NCBI GenBank assembly: GCA_019243975.1
Contig: JAFATL010000135.1
Coordinates: 1-5,415 of the forward strand
Direction: 5' to 3'
Length of the DNA: 5,415 nucleotides
Source of the DNA: Actinomycetota bacterium
GTDB lineage: Bacteria; Actinomycetota; Acidimicrobiia; Acidimicrobiales; JAFATL01
Under the pieces are notes generated by a model. It was not told the DNA's origin, did no database searches, and saw only the letters and a program-made list of their open reading frames with translations. The position numbers and the translations under genes were made by a program. Shown piece by piece: positions 1 through 4,943 of this stretch; within the stretch, counting starts at the first letter, position 1, and each line of letters starts with the position of its first letter.

Positions 1-454
1 TGAGTTCGCCGAGTCGGTGTTCCTCTACGAGGCGGCGTGCAACCCCGACCCGGTCCTGCGTCTCACCGGTGTCAACCGGGCGCTCGAGGGTCTCGCCATC
101 GACGTCTTCAACACCATGCGCAACTTCGGCGAGCAGGCCGGCGACCCCGTGCTCGAGTTCTGCGAGGACTGGATGCTCGCCGACGAGGTCACCCACGTGA
201 AGATGGGCTCCGACTGGCTGCGCCGCCTCACCGAGAAGGACCCGGAGCGGCGGGAGCGAGCGCTCGAGTTCCAGCGCGTCGTCGACAAGCTGTTCTCCCT
301 CGGCGGCGCCCGCGGCGAAGACGACGAGAGTCCGATCAAGCTGGCACGGCGCTTCCGCGAGCTGGCCGGGTTCACCACCGAAGAGGTCGACGAGATCTCC
401 GAGCTGTCGCGGGATGCGCGGGCCGAGGCAGTGGCCCGCACCGGCGGCGCCTGA
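1..454 (+). CDS. Ferritin-like (DUF455-like) protein, C-terminal part; 5' end outside window
   Basis: The frame is open to the left edge (first full codon at 2), so the GTG at 17 is almost certainly internal and the gene starts upstream. About 150 residues are visible and are strongly helical. The segment NRALEGLAIDVF supplies a glutamate, and a following helix contains DEVTHVKMGSDWL, with an E-x-x-H pair. Glutamate in one helix and E-x-x-H in the next is the second half of the metal site of ferritin-like four-helix bundles, and the pattern resembles DUF455 proteins. The first half of the site would lie outside the window. The C-terminal 60 residues are charged and end in an alanine-rich tail. 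The stop is TGA at 452-454, and the next gene starts 20 nt later on the same strand, so co-transcription is likely. The exact reaction is unknown; a di-iron oxidase-like role or simple metal binding are both possible. Confidence 0.75.
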   Translation, partial: EFAESVFLYEAACNPDPVLRLTGVNRALEGLAIDVFNTMRNFGEQAGDPVLEFCEDWMLADEVTHVKMGSDWLRRLTEKDPERRERALEFQRVVDKLFSLGGARGEDDESPIKLARRFRELAGFTTEEVDEISELSRDARAEAVARTGGA

Positions 455-474
455 TCGACGGACACGGCTTCCCC

Positions 475-1038
475 ATGGCGCGCGTAACCGTCACCCCCGA
501 GCAGTTCACCATGGTCAAGTTCGACCACGGCCGCATCGTGGAGCTGGCCGGCCGGGTGGCCGACACCGTCGGCATTCCTGGCGACCGCGAGCTGCGCATC
601 GAGGTCGACGAGGCGAATCCGTTGGGCCGGGTGCACGTCACCTCCCTCGACCCGATCACGATCACCGTCGAAGGCGGCGCCTTCGAGGACGCGAAGCGGC
701 CCCGGTCGCTGAGCGACATCAGCGTCACCGACGTGCTGGGCCGCTACCTGTTCCGGGTGCGCGACCGCCTCGACCCCGCCTTCGGCGAGCCGCCGCCCGA
801 CGACAAGCTCTCGCTGCAGCAGGCCGCCGCGTGGGACGTCTACGCGGTGGGCCGCTGCGAACGGGCCGGGTTCGAGCCGTCCAAGCCCCGCCGGCTGTAC
901 CACTTCCGCAACCGGCACGGCTTCACCGACGTGGCCGACGAGGCGTTCGAGGAGCTGTGGAAGGCCGAGGGTCTGACCTGGGCCGACATCGAGGCGGTGT
1001 GCGCCCGCACCGAGGCCGCCCGCGTCCCCGTCGGCTAG
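475..1038 (+). CDS. Conserved-looking hypothetical protein, 187 aa
   Basis: I do not recognise this protein. The ATG at 475 is the natural start: it lies 20 nt after the previous stop, whereas the longer open frame would run inside the upstream gene. No strong Shine-Dalgarno sequence is visible, so translational coupling is plausible. Residues 1-70 look like alternating beta strands (MARVTVTPEQFTMVKF, then RELRIEVDE, then ITITVEGGAF). Residues 78-125 are mostly helical, and residues 127-175 include a basic/aromatic patch (RRLYHFRNRHGF) followed by an acidic helix (DEAFEELWKAEG). There is no signal peptide or membrane segment, so it is probably cytosolic. Strong third-position GC bias and clean reading support a real gene. 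Proximity to the ferritin-like gene suggests a shared function, but this is inference. It ends at TAG 1036-1038, 8 nt from the stop of the convergent ABM gene. Confidence 0.8.
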   Translation: MARVTVTPEQFTMVKFDHGRIVELAGRVADTVGIPGDRELRIEVDEANPLGRVHVTSLDPITITVEGGAFEDAKRPRSLSDISVTDVLGRYLFRVRDRLDPAFGEPPPDDKLSLQQAAAWDVYAVGRCERAGFEPSKPRRLYHFRNRHGFTDVADEAFEELWKAEGLTWADIEAVCARTEAARVPVG

Positions 1039-1046
1039 CTGCCCGG

Positions 1047-1349
1047 CTAGGCCAGGTCGTGGGCCGAGAGGCCCTCGTACAGCTCGATCACCGGCTTGCT
1101 CTTGAGCATTCCGCGGCACGCCTCGGCCATCTCGACCATCTCCTTGGAGTCGAAGTGGGCGCGCTGGGCGTCGGGTGACTCCCACTTCTGGATGACGAGG
1201 TAGCTACCGGGAGTGGTGACGCCGCCACAGAGGTCGATGTTGCGGCACCCGGGCTGCTGGCGGCTCAGCACCACATATTTCGAAAGAACGGCGAGCAAAC
1301 CGTCATGATTGGCGGCTTCGAACGTCATCGTCACGATGGTGAGTTCCAC
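1047..1349 (-). CDS. Antibiotic biosynthesis monooxygenase (ABM) domain protein, about 100 aa
   Basis: The protein has the size and pattern of the dimeric alpha+beta-barrel ABM/YgiN-like family. The first strand is ELTIVTMTFEA. A helix LLAVLSKYVVLSR follows, then PGCRNIDLCGG and the strand YLVIQKWESPDAQRAHFDS, which is the typical ABM block with an aromatic-rich strand and a helix ending in H-F. Residues 69-80 form a helix (KEMVEMAEACRG), and the C-terminus is LYEGLSAHDLA. Members act as cofactor-free monooxygenases or quinol oxidases, or are of unknown function; the substrate here cannot be read from sequence. The start is uncertain. GTG at 1349 (chosen) and GTG at 1361 are in frame, neither has a clear Shine-Dalgarno sequence, and translation may be leaderless. 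The open frame extends much further upstream, but no convincing family sequence is seen there. The gene is convergent with the 187-aa gene and divergent from the sigma factor gene. Confidence 0.82.
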   Translation of the reverse strand: MELTIVTMTFEAANHDGLLAVLSKYVVLSRQQPGCRNIDLCGGVTTPGSYLVIQKWESPDAQRAHFDSKEMVEMAEACRGMLKSKPVIELYEGLSAHDLA

Positions 1350-1601
1350 GTCGTCGGCCACGGGGAAGAACGTACCGGCAATGTCGGCGGAGGAACGAGC
1401 CTCGCGGATGTCGAACCAATGAGGGCCACGTTGGCCCGCGAGAACCGAACAAAAGTCCAGGTAGAGACCGGTCTGGGCAGTCTTGACACACTCCGTATGG
1501 TGGAAGCGGCGCCGGGGGTGGCGGTCCCGGACCCGGGAATGCCCGCTGCCTCGCCGACGTTGCGATAAGGCCTGCCTGCACGTACGACGAAGGGTTGTGA
1601 T
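1350..1601. promoter_or_regulatory. Divergent intergenic region between ABM gene and sigma factor gene
   Basis: These 252 nt must hold promoters for both flanking genes. A TTGACA hexamer on the plus strand at 1483-1488 matches a perfect -35 box, but no good TAnnnT lies at the normal 16-18 nt spacing. A perfect 10-bp palindrome, agaccggtct, lies at 1465-1474, 8 nt before this hexamer, and could be a regulator site. A TAA at 1566-1568 closes the sigma frame upstream. No RNA gene or terminator was recognised here. The promoter reading is tentative. Confidence 0.3.
1589..1594 (+). promoter_or_regulatory. Ribosome binding site supporting the TTG start of the sigma factor
   Basis: GAAGGG lies 7 nt before the TTG at 1602. 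The frame is closed upstream by TAA at 1566-1568, and no ATG, GTG or TTG lies between that stop and 1602. The codons just after 1602 include no better start before the conserved region 1.2. The TTG start is therefore well supported. Confidence 0.6.
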
Positions 1602-2540
1602 TTGCCGAAGGAGCGAGTTGAGCGGGATGAGGAAGATCTCGTCCGGCTGTATCTCACCGATATCGGGCAGTACCCGCTGCTCACCAAGGACGACGAGGTC
1701 CGCCTGGCCCAGGCCATCGAAGGCGGTACCGAGGCGCGCGGCGAGATGGAGGTCAAGGGCAAGGACCTGACCGCCGCCCGCAAGCGCGAGCTGCGCAAGC
1801 AGATCCAGGCCGGTAACGACGCCCAGCGCACGTTCGTCCAGTCGAATCTGCGACTCGTGGTGTCGATTGCCAAGAAGTACCAGGCGTCGGGCCTGCCGCT
1901 GCTGGACCTGATCCAGGAGGGCAACCTCGGCCTGATGCATGCCGTCGAGAAGTTCGACTGGCGCAAGGGCTTCAAGTTCTCGACCTACGCCACGTGGTGG
2001 ATCCGTCAGGCCATCACCCGCGGCATCGCCAACACCGGCCGCACGATCCGTCTGCCGGTCCACGCCGGCGACACGCTGGCCCGGCTGCAGAAGGCCCGGG
2101 CCCGGCTGGAGCTCAAGCTCGGTCGCCCGGCGACGCTGTCGGAGCTGTCCGCCGAGGTCGAGATGCCCGAGGACAAGGTCACCGAGGCGCTCCGCTTCGC
2201 CGCCGAGCCGCTCTCGCTGTCCGAGCCGCTGCGTGAAGACGGCGACGCCGAACTGGGCGACGTGGTCGAAGACCGCTCGGCCGAGTCCCCGTTCGAGGTG
2301 GCCGCCACGTCGCTGCTGCCCGACGAGATCAGCCGTCTGCTCGGTCCCCTCGACGAGCGCGAGCGCGAGATCCTGCGCCTCCGCTTCGGCCTCGACCGCG
2401 GCGAGCCCCGCACCCTCGAAGAGGTCGGTGAGCACTTCAACCTCACCCGCGAGCGCATCCGCCAAATCGAAGCCCGCGCCATGTCCAAGCTCCGCCACCC
2501 CAGCAGCGACACCGGCGCCCGCGACCTCCTGACCGTCTAG
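1602..2540 (+). CDS. Primary-type (group 1/2) sigma-70 RNA polymerase sigma factor, 312 aa
   Basis: This subunit directs RNA polymerase to promoters. All regions of a housekeeping-type sigma except 1.1 are present. Region 1.2 is at about residues 11-42 (DLVRLYLTDIGQYPLLT). A short non-conserved insert spans about 43-72. Region 2 spans about 76-153, with the core-binding LLDLIQEGNLGLMHAVEKFD and the -10 recognition/melting segment FSTYATWWIRQAI. Region 3 spans about 155-225, with LSLSEPLREDGDAELGDVVED as the finger segment. Region 4 spans about 240-300, with EREREILRLRFGL and the helix-turn-helix LTRERIRQIEARAMSKLRHP that reads the -35 element. The absence of an acidic region 1.1 and the modest length suggest a SigB/HrdB-family group 2 factor (stress or stationary phase) rather than the essential SigA, though a short SigA cannot be excluded. 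It starts with TTG and lies 32 nt upstream of the repeat-bounded nuclease cassette. Confidence 0.95.
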   Translation: MPKERVERDEEDLVRLYLTDIGQYPLLTKDDEVRLAQAIEGGTEARGEMEVKGKDLTAARKRELRKQIQAGNDAQRTFVQSNLRLVVSIAKKYQASGLPLLDLIQEGNLGLMHAVEKFDWRKGFKFSTYATWWIRQAITRGIANTGRTIRLPVHAGDTLARLQKARARLELKLGRPATLSELSAEVEMPEDKVTEALRFAAEPLSLSEPLREDGDAELGDVVEDRSAESPFEVAATSLLPDEISRLLGPLDEREREILRLRFGLDRGEPRTLEEVGEHFNLTRERIRQIEARAMSKLRHPSSDTGARDLLTV

Positions 2541-2572
2541 GTCAGCTCCCCCTCTTCCCCCTCCAGCCAGAG

Positions 2573-2621
2573 CGAACTGACAGGCGAAACGTGCGCCATA
2601 GCGCACGTTTCGCCTGGCACT
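2573..2621. repeat. Left 49-bp inverted repeat of the nuclease cassette, containing a perfect hairpin
   Basis: The core at 2581-2616 is a perfect stem-loop: arm caggcgaaacgtgcgc (2581-2596), loop cata (2597-2600) and the complementary arm (2601-2616), 16 bp in all. The flanks cgaactga (2573-2580) and gcact (2617-2621) match, in inverted orientation, the flanks of the copy at 3551-3599. The two 49-mers are inverted repeats with only two mismatches, both in the 4-nt loop. The hairpin lies between the sigma stop and the nuclease ribosome binding site. It could terminate the sigma transcript, although no T-tract follows on either side. Confidence 0.95.
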
Positions 2622-2623
2622 AC

Positions 2624-2628
2624 GGAGG
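2624..2628 (+). promoter_or_regulatory. Ribosome binding site of the nuclease gene
   Basis: GGAGG lies 9 nt before GTG 2638, inside a longer purine run (2624-2636). It starts just 3 nt inside the end of the left inverted repeat, so the hairpin sits immediately upstream of the ribosome binding site in any transcript coming from further left. Confidence 0.75.
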
Positions 2629-2637
2629 GGGGAAGGC

Positions 2638-3576
2638 GTGGCGACAGAACCACGTGCCCAGATGCGTGCTTTGGCGCGCTCGCAGTACCACCTCATCGCA
2701 CGAAAGCAGGTCCGTGAACTCGGACTGAATCGGTGGCAGCTTCGCGATGCGATCGCCACAGGTGAGTGGGAGTGGGCGACGACGCGCGTGCTTCGGCTGG
2801 TGGGCGGAGACGGCTCATTTGAGCAGCTATGCATGACCGCGGTGCTTCACACGGAGGGTGCGCTCTGCGGCGAGGCCACCCTCGCGTTGTGCCAGGTGCC
2901 CGGGTGGCAGCGTCGTGAGCCTGTGCGCATAGTGATTCTTCGCGGTCAGCCTTGGTACGACTACCCGGGCGTCGTGATCAGTGAGGTTCGCACACTGCCG
3001 GTGCATCACTTGATGCTGATCAACGGCATTCGATCGGTCACTCCCACGCGAGCGATCTATGACCTGGCCGCTCGGCACCACTGGGACAAGGTGCAACGGG
3101 CCCTGAAGAACACGTGGCGCCGCAAGTGGACTTCCGGTGGGCTCATTCACCAGATGGGGCCCGAGTGGCTCGGCCGCGGCCGGGCCGGGACGGTCGCGAT
3201 GAGGGAGCTCCTCGCCGTGACGCCGATCGACTACCAGCTGCCGGACAGCAACCTTGAGGATCGTCTTTGCTCCCTCCTCGAGGACGCTGGGTTCCCGCGT
3301 CCGAAGCGGCAGCTCAACGTCGGCAATGACTCGCGTTGGATAGGCCGTGTCGACGTCAAGGACCCCGAGTGGCCAGTGATCGGCGAGGTCGACAGTGAGA
3401 TGTTCCACTTCGCTCCCATCGATGGCGAGGAAGACGCCCAGCGAGATGGCGACTTTGAGCACGCCGGCTTCGACGTCGTCCGCTTCAAAGAGAGCGAGAT
3501 TTGGCACGATCCCGCGGTCTGTGTAGAGCGGTGGCGGGCCGCGCGGGCGAAGTGCCAGGCGAAACGTGCGCCATAG
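2638..3576 (+). CDS. AbiEi-like N-terminal domain plus DUF559 (PD-(D/E)XK-type) nuclease-like protein, 312 aa
   Basis: The N-terminal part (about 12-60: HLIARKQVRELGLNRWQLRDAI and then GEWEWATTRVLRLVGG) matches the winged-helix start of AbiEi-type antitoxin-domain proteins. The middle (about 65-150) has the usual LCGEATLALCQVPGW and SVTPTRAIYDLA blocks. The C-terminal part resembles DUF559/Vsr-like endonuclease domains: a leading helix with E207 (SNLEDRLCSLLEDAGFPRP), D239 in GRVDV, E250-x-D252 in IGEVDSEMFH, then AGFDVVRF. The acidic residues of a PD-(D/E)XK active site are therefore present. No partner toxin gene is adjacent, so a role as a simple AbiE antitoxin is unlikely. A nuclease acting in defence, repair or element spread is inference. 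The GTG start has a strong ribosome binding site. Residues from about 305 to the end, and the TAG stop, are encoded inside the right inverted repeat. Codon use is less GC-biased than in neighbours. Confidence 0.85.
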   Translation: MATEPRAQMRALARSQYHLIARKQVRELGLNRWQLRDAIATGEWEWATTRVLRLVGGDGSFEQLCMTAVLHTEGALCGEATLALCQVPGWQRREPVRIVILRGQPWYDYPGVVISEVRTLPVHHLMLINGIRSVTPTRAIYDLAARHHWDKVQRALKNTWRRKWTSGGLIHQMGPEWLGRGRAGTVAMRELLAVTPIDYQLPDSNLEDRLCSLLEDAGFPRPKRQLNVGNDSRWIGRVDVKDPEWPVIGEVDSEMFHFAPIDGEEDAQRDGDFEHAGFDVVRFKESEIWHDPAVCVERWRAARAKCQAKRAP

Positions 3577-3599
3577 CGCACGTTTCGCCTGTCAGTTCG
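3551..3599. repeat. Right 49-bp inverted repeat of the nuclease cassette, overlapping the gene end
   Basis: The core hairpin at 3556-3591 is base-for-base identical to the left core: 16-bp arms 3556-3571 and 3576-3591 with loop cata at 3572-3575. The flanks agtgc (3551-3555) and tcagttcg (3592-3599) are the inverse of the left flanks. The nuclease stop TAG occupies 3574-3576, so the last codons form the left arm and the stop spans the loop/arm junction. The hairpin may also end the nuclease transcript and, from the other side, the mscR transcript. No T-tract is visible. Confidence 0.95.
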
Positions 3600-3612
3600 G
3601 CGGGGGTGGGGG

Positions 3613-4701
3613 TCAGAACACGACGACTGAGCGGAGGACTTCGCCTTGTTGCATGCGGGTGAAGGCGGCTTCGACGCCGGAGAGGGGGATGGTTTCGGTG
3701 ACGAAGGCGTCGAGGTCGAGGCGGCCTTGGAGGTAGAGGTCGATGAGCATGGGGAAGTCGCGGCTGGGGAGGCAGTCGCCGTACCAGCTGGACTTGAGGG
3801 CGCCGCCGCGGCCGAAGAGTTCGATCATCGGGAGCTCGATGGTCATGGCCGGGTCGGGGACGCCGACCTGCACCAAGGTGCCGGCGAGGTCGCGGGCGAA
3901 GAAGGCCTGGCGGTAGGTCTCGGGGCGGCCGACGGCCTCGATGACGACGTCGGCGCCGTTGCCGTCGGTGAGCGCCTTGATCGCTTCGACCACGTCGACG
4001 TCACGCGCCGACGCGTCGATCACGTGGGTGGCGCCGAACCGTTGCGCGCCCTCCAACTTCCGCGCGTCGACGTCGACCGCGATCACCACACGCGCGCCGG
4101 CCAACACCGACGCCGCGATCGCCGCGCACCCCACGCCGCCGCACCCGATGACGGCGACGCTGTCGCCGCGCGACACGCCGCCGGTGTTCACCGCCGCGCC
4201 GAAGCCCGCCATCACGCCGCAGCCGATGAGCCCGGCCGCCTCCGGCCGCGCCGCCGGGTCGACCTTCACCGCCTGGCCCGCAGCCACCAACGTCAGCTCG
4301 GCGAACGCGCCGATGCCGAGCGCGGGTGACAAGCGCGTGCCATCCGACAGCGTCATCGGCTGCGTCGCGTTGGCGCTGTCGAAGCAGTACCACGGCCGGC
4401 CTCGCCGGCACGAGCGACACGTGCCGCACGGGGCCCGCCACGCGATCACGACGTAGTCGCCGGGCGCCACGTTGGTGACGCCGTCACCGACCGCTTCGAC
4501 GACGCCCGCGGCCTCGTGACCGAGCAGGAACGGGAACTCGTCGTTGATGGCGCCCTCGCGGTAGTGCAGGTCGGTGTGGCACACGCCGCACGCCTTCACC
4601 CGCACGAGCGCCTCGCCCGGTCCCGGGTCGGGCACGCGGATCGTCACCGTCTCCACCGCCGCGCCCTTCGCACCGGCGATCACGCCCTTCACCTCGTGCA
4701 C
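3613..4701 (-). CDS. mscR: S-(hydroxymethyl)mycothiol dehydrogenase (zinc/NAD-dependent, MDR family), 362 aa
   Basis: The enzyme oxidises S-hydroxymethylmycothiol, formed from formaldehyde and mycothiol, with NAD; the product route leads to formate. It may also reduce S-nitrosomycothiol. The protein follows the mycobacterial MscR/AdhE2 pattern closely over its whole length. Catalytic-zinc residues are in CGVCHTDL (C41) and GHEAAG (H62-E63), with C161 in GCGVMAG. Structural-zinc cysteines are C92, C95, C98 and C106 (PCGTCRSCRRGRPWYC). The nucleotide-binding loop is GCGGVG (about 187-191). VIEAVGRPETY and GGALKSSWYGDCLPSRDFP are characteristic of this subfamily. I chose GTG 4701: GGAGG lies 5 nt upstream and the resulting MHEVKGVIA start aligns in length with the family. 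The in-frame TTG at 4716 has no visible ribosome binding site. The gene begins 36 nt after the selC 3' end on the same strand, and the nuclease cassette begins 13 nt beyond its stop. Confidence 0.93.
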   Translation of the reverse strand: MHEVKGVIAGAKGAAVETVTIRVPDPGPGEALVRVKACGVCHTDLHYREGAINDEFPFLLGHEAAGVVEAVGDGVTNVAPGDYVVIAWRAPCGTCRSCRRGRPWYCFDSANATQPMTLSDGTRLSPALGIGAFAELTLVAAGQAVKVDPAARPEAAGLIGCGVMAGFGAAVNTGGVSRGDSVAVIGCGGVGCAAIAASVLAGARVVIAVDVDARKLEGAQRFGATHVIDASARDVDVVEAIKALTDGNGADVVIEAVGRPETYRQAFFARDLAGTLVQVGVPDPAMTIELPMIELFGRGGALKSSWYGDCLPSRDFPMLIDLYLQGRLDLDAFVTETIPLSGVEAAFTRMQQGEVLRSVVVF

Positions 4702-4706
4702 AGCCA

Positions 4707-4711
4707 CCTCC
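4707..4711 (-). promoter_or_regulatory. Ribosome binding site deciding the mscR start
   Basis: Read on the minus strand, GGAGG at 4711-4707 lies 5 nt before GTG 4701. It falls inside the coding region that would result from the longer TTG 4716 start, so it argues for the shorter protein. Confidence 0.65.
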
Positions 4712-4737
4712 GACAAGCGCCGAACAACGACAGAAAT

Positions 4738-4833
4738 TGGCGGAGGTGGACGGGAATCGAACCCGCCGGACGGGGATCGCCCGTCCCACCCGCTTTGAAG
4801 GCGGGGGGGCCCACCAGGTGCCCGGACACCTCC
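4738..4833 (-). tRNA. selC: Selenocysteine tRNA, anticodon UCA, CCA encoded
   Basis: On the minus strand the molecule is 96 nt with CCA. The anticodon stem is a perfect CCCGC/GCGGG with loop CTTCAAA, giving anticodon UCA (4798-4796). The long variable arm is a 7-bp stem GGACGGG/CCCGTCC with a 5-nt loop (4786-4768). The T arm is GCGGG-TTCGATT-CCCGT. The acceptor stem pairs GGAGGTG with CACCTCC, followed by discriminator G and genomic CCA (4740-4738). Extra length, long variable arm and UCA anticodon together identify tRNA-Sec, the UGA decoder charged with serine and converted to selenocysteine by SelA. Position 8 of the acceptor is U opposite C, so the usual eighth pair is not formed. selC precedes mscR on the same strand and may share a transcript with it. 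None of selA, selB or selD is in the window. Confidence 0.95.
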
Positions 4834-4868
4834 GGCGCCGAACTTATCGACTGAGTAGGGTGCGGGGC

Positions 4869-4943
4869 ATGAAGAAGCTGCTGCTGCTGGTCGTCCTCAT
4901 CGCCCTGGGAGCCGTCGCCGCCAAGAGGCTGCGAGCCGAGTAG
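4869..4943 (+). CDS. Putative 24-aa single-pass membrane microprotein
   Basis: The frame starts MKKLLLLVVLIALGAVAA and ends KRLRAE: a positively charged N-terminus, about 15 hydrophobic residues and a basic end. This is typical of a tiny membrane peptide and resembles the N-terminal half of actinobacterial DLW-39-type small proteins, but without their C-terminal part. AGGGTG (4857-4862) lies 6 nt upstream of the ATG as a possible ribosome binding site. It diverges from selC, whose 5' end is 35 nt away. Its last 47 nt overlap the 3' end of the opposite-strand HAD gene. Because it is so short, and GC-rich antisense DNA readily gives Leu/Ala-rich frames, it could be spurious. Confidence 0.5.
   Translation: MKKLLLLVVLIALGAVAAKRLRAE

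Larger units (their letters stand above)
2573..3599 (+). mobile_element. Candidate cassette: single nuclease gene bounded by inverted palindromic repeats
   Basis: About 1027 bp carry one gene and two 49-bp inverted ends; nothing else is inside. The unit lies exactly between the convergent sigma and mscR genes, 32 nt and 13 nt from their stops. The enclosed gene uses visibly more A/T-ending codons (for example TCA TTT, CTA TGC, ATA GTG ATT CTT) than the strongly GC3-biased neighbours, which suggests transfer. No transposase, no HUH or DDE motif and no clear target-site duplication were found, so mobility is inferred from layout and composition only. An alternative is a stationary accessory gene with its own paired terminators. 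Confidence 0.5.

Noticed and set aside
25..1185. Long minus-strand frame opposite the ferritin-like and 187-aa genes
   Set aside because: Arg/Gly/Ala-rich without family motifs, and opposite two coherent plus-strand genes; this is a high-GC codon-bias artefact.
1483..1511. Complete sigma-70 promoter from TTGACA at 1483
   Set aside because: The sequence at 16-18 nt spacing is GC-rich with no TAnnnT. The only TATGGT (1496-1501) is just 7 nt away, so only a -35-like hexamer is supported.
1047..2834. A 595-codon minus-strand open frame running from the ABM gene through the sigma factor region and left repeat
   Set aside because: Only the C-terminal 100 residues look like a protein family. The rest is antisense to an unmistakable sigma factor and has the low-complexity composition of a GC-rich shadow frame.
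2638..3576. Type IV toxin-antitoxin pair (AbiEi with AbiEii toxin)
   Set aside because: No nucleotidyltransferase-type toxin gene is adjacent; the neighbours are a sigma factor and mscR, and the C-terminal half is nuclease-like.
2581..3591. CRISPR-like reading of the two identical 36-nt palindromic repeats
   Set aside because: Only two copies, separated by a whole gene of about 940 nt, with no regular spacers or cas genes.
2573..3599. Interpretation as an insertion sequence or RAYT with a known transposase
   Set aside because: No DDE triad pattern, no HUH motif with catalytic tyrosine, no serine recombinase motif, and no clear target-site duplication (outer bases ccagag versus gcgggg). The protein fits AbiEi/DUF559 instead.
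4702..4716. TTG 4716 as the mscR start (367 aa)
   Set aside because: No ribosome binding site precedes it, whereas GGAGG lies 5 nt before GTG 4701 and the 362-aa product agrees with family length.
4850..4899. Selenocysteine read-through of the HAD TGA stop at 4899-4897
   Set aside because: The frame stays open after the stop, but the sequence beyond is the selC promoter side and tRNA itself, no SECIS hairpin is evident, and the extension has no protein character.
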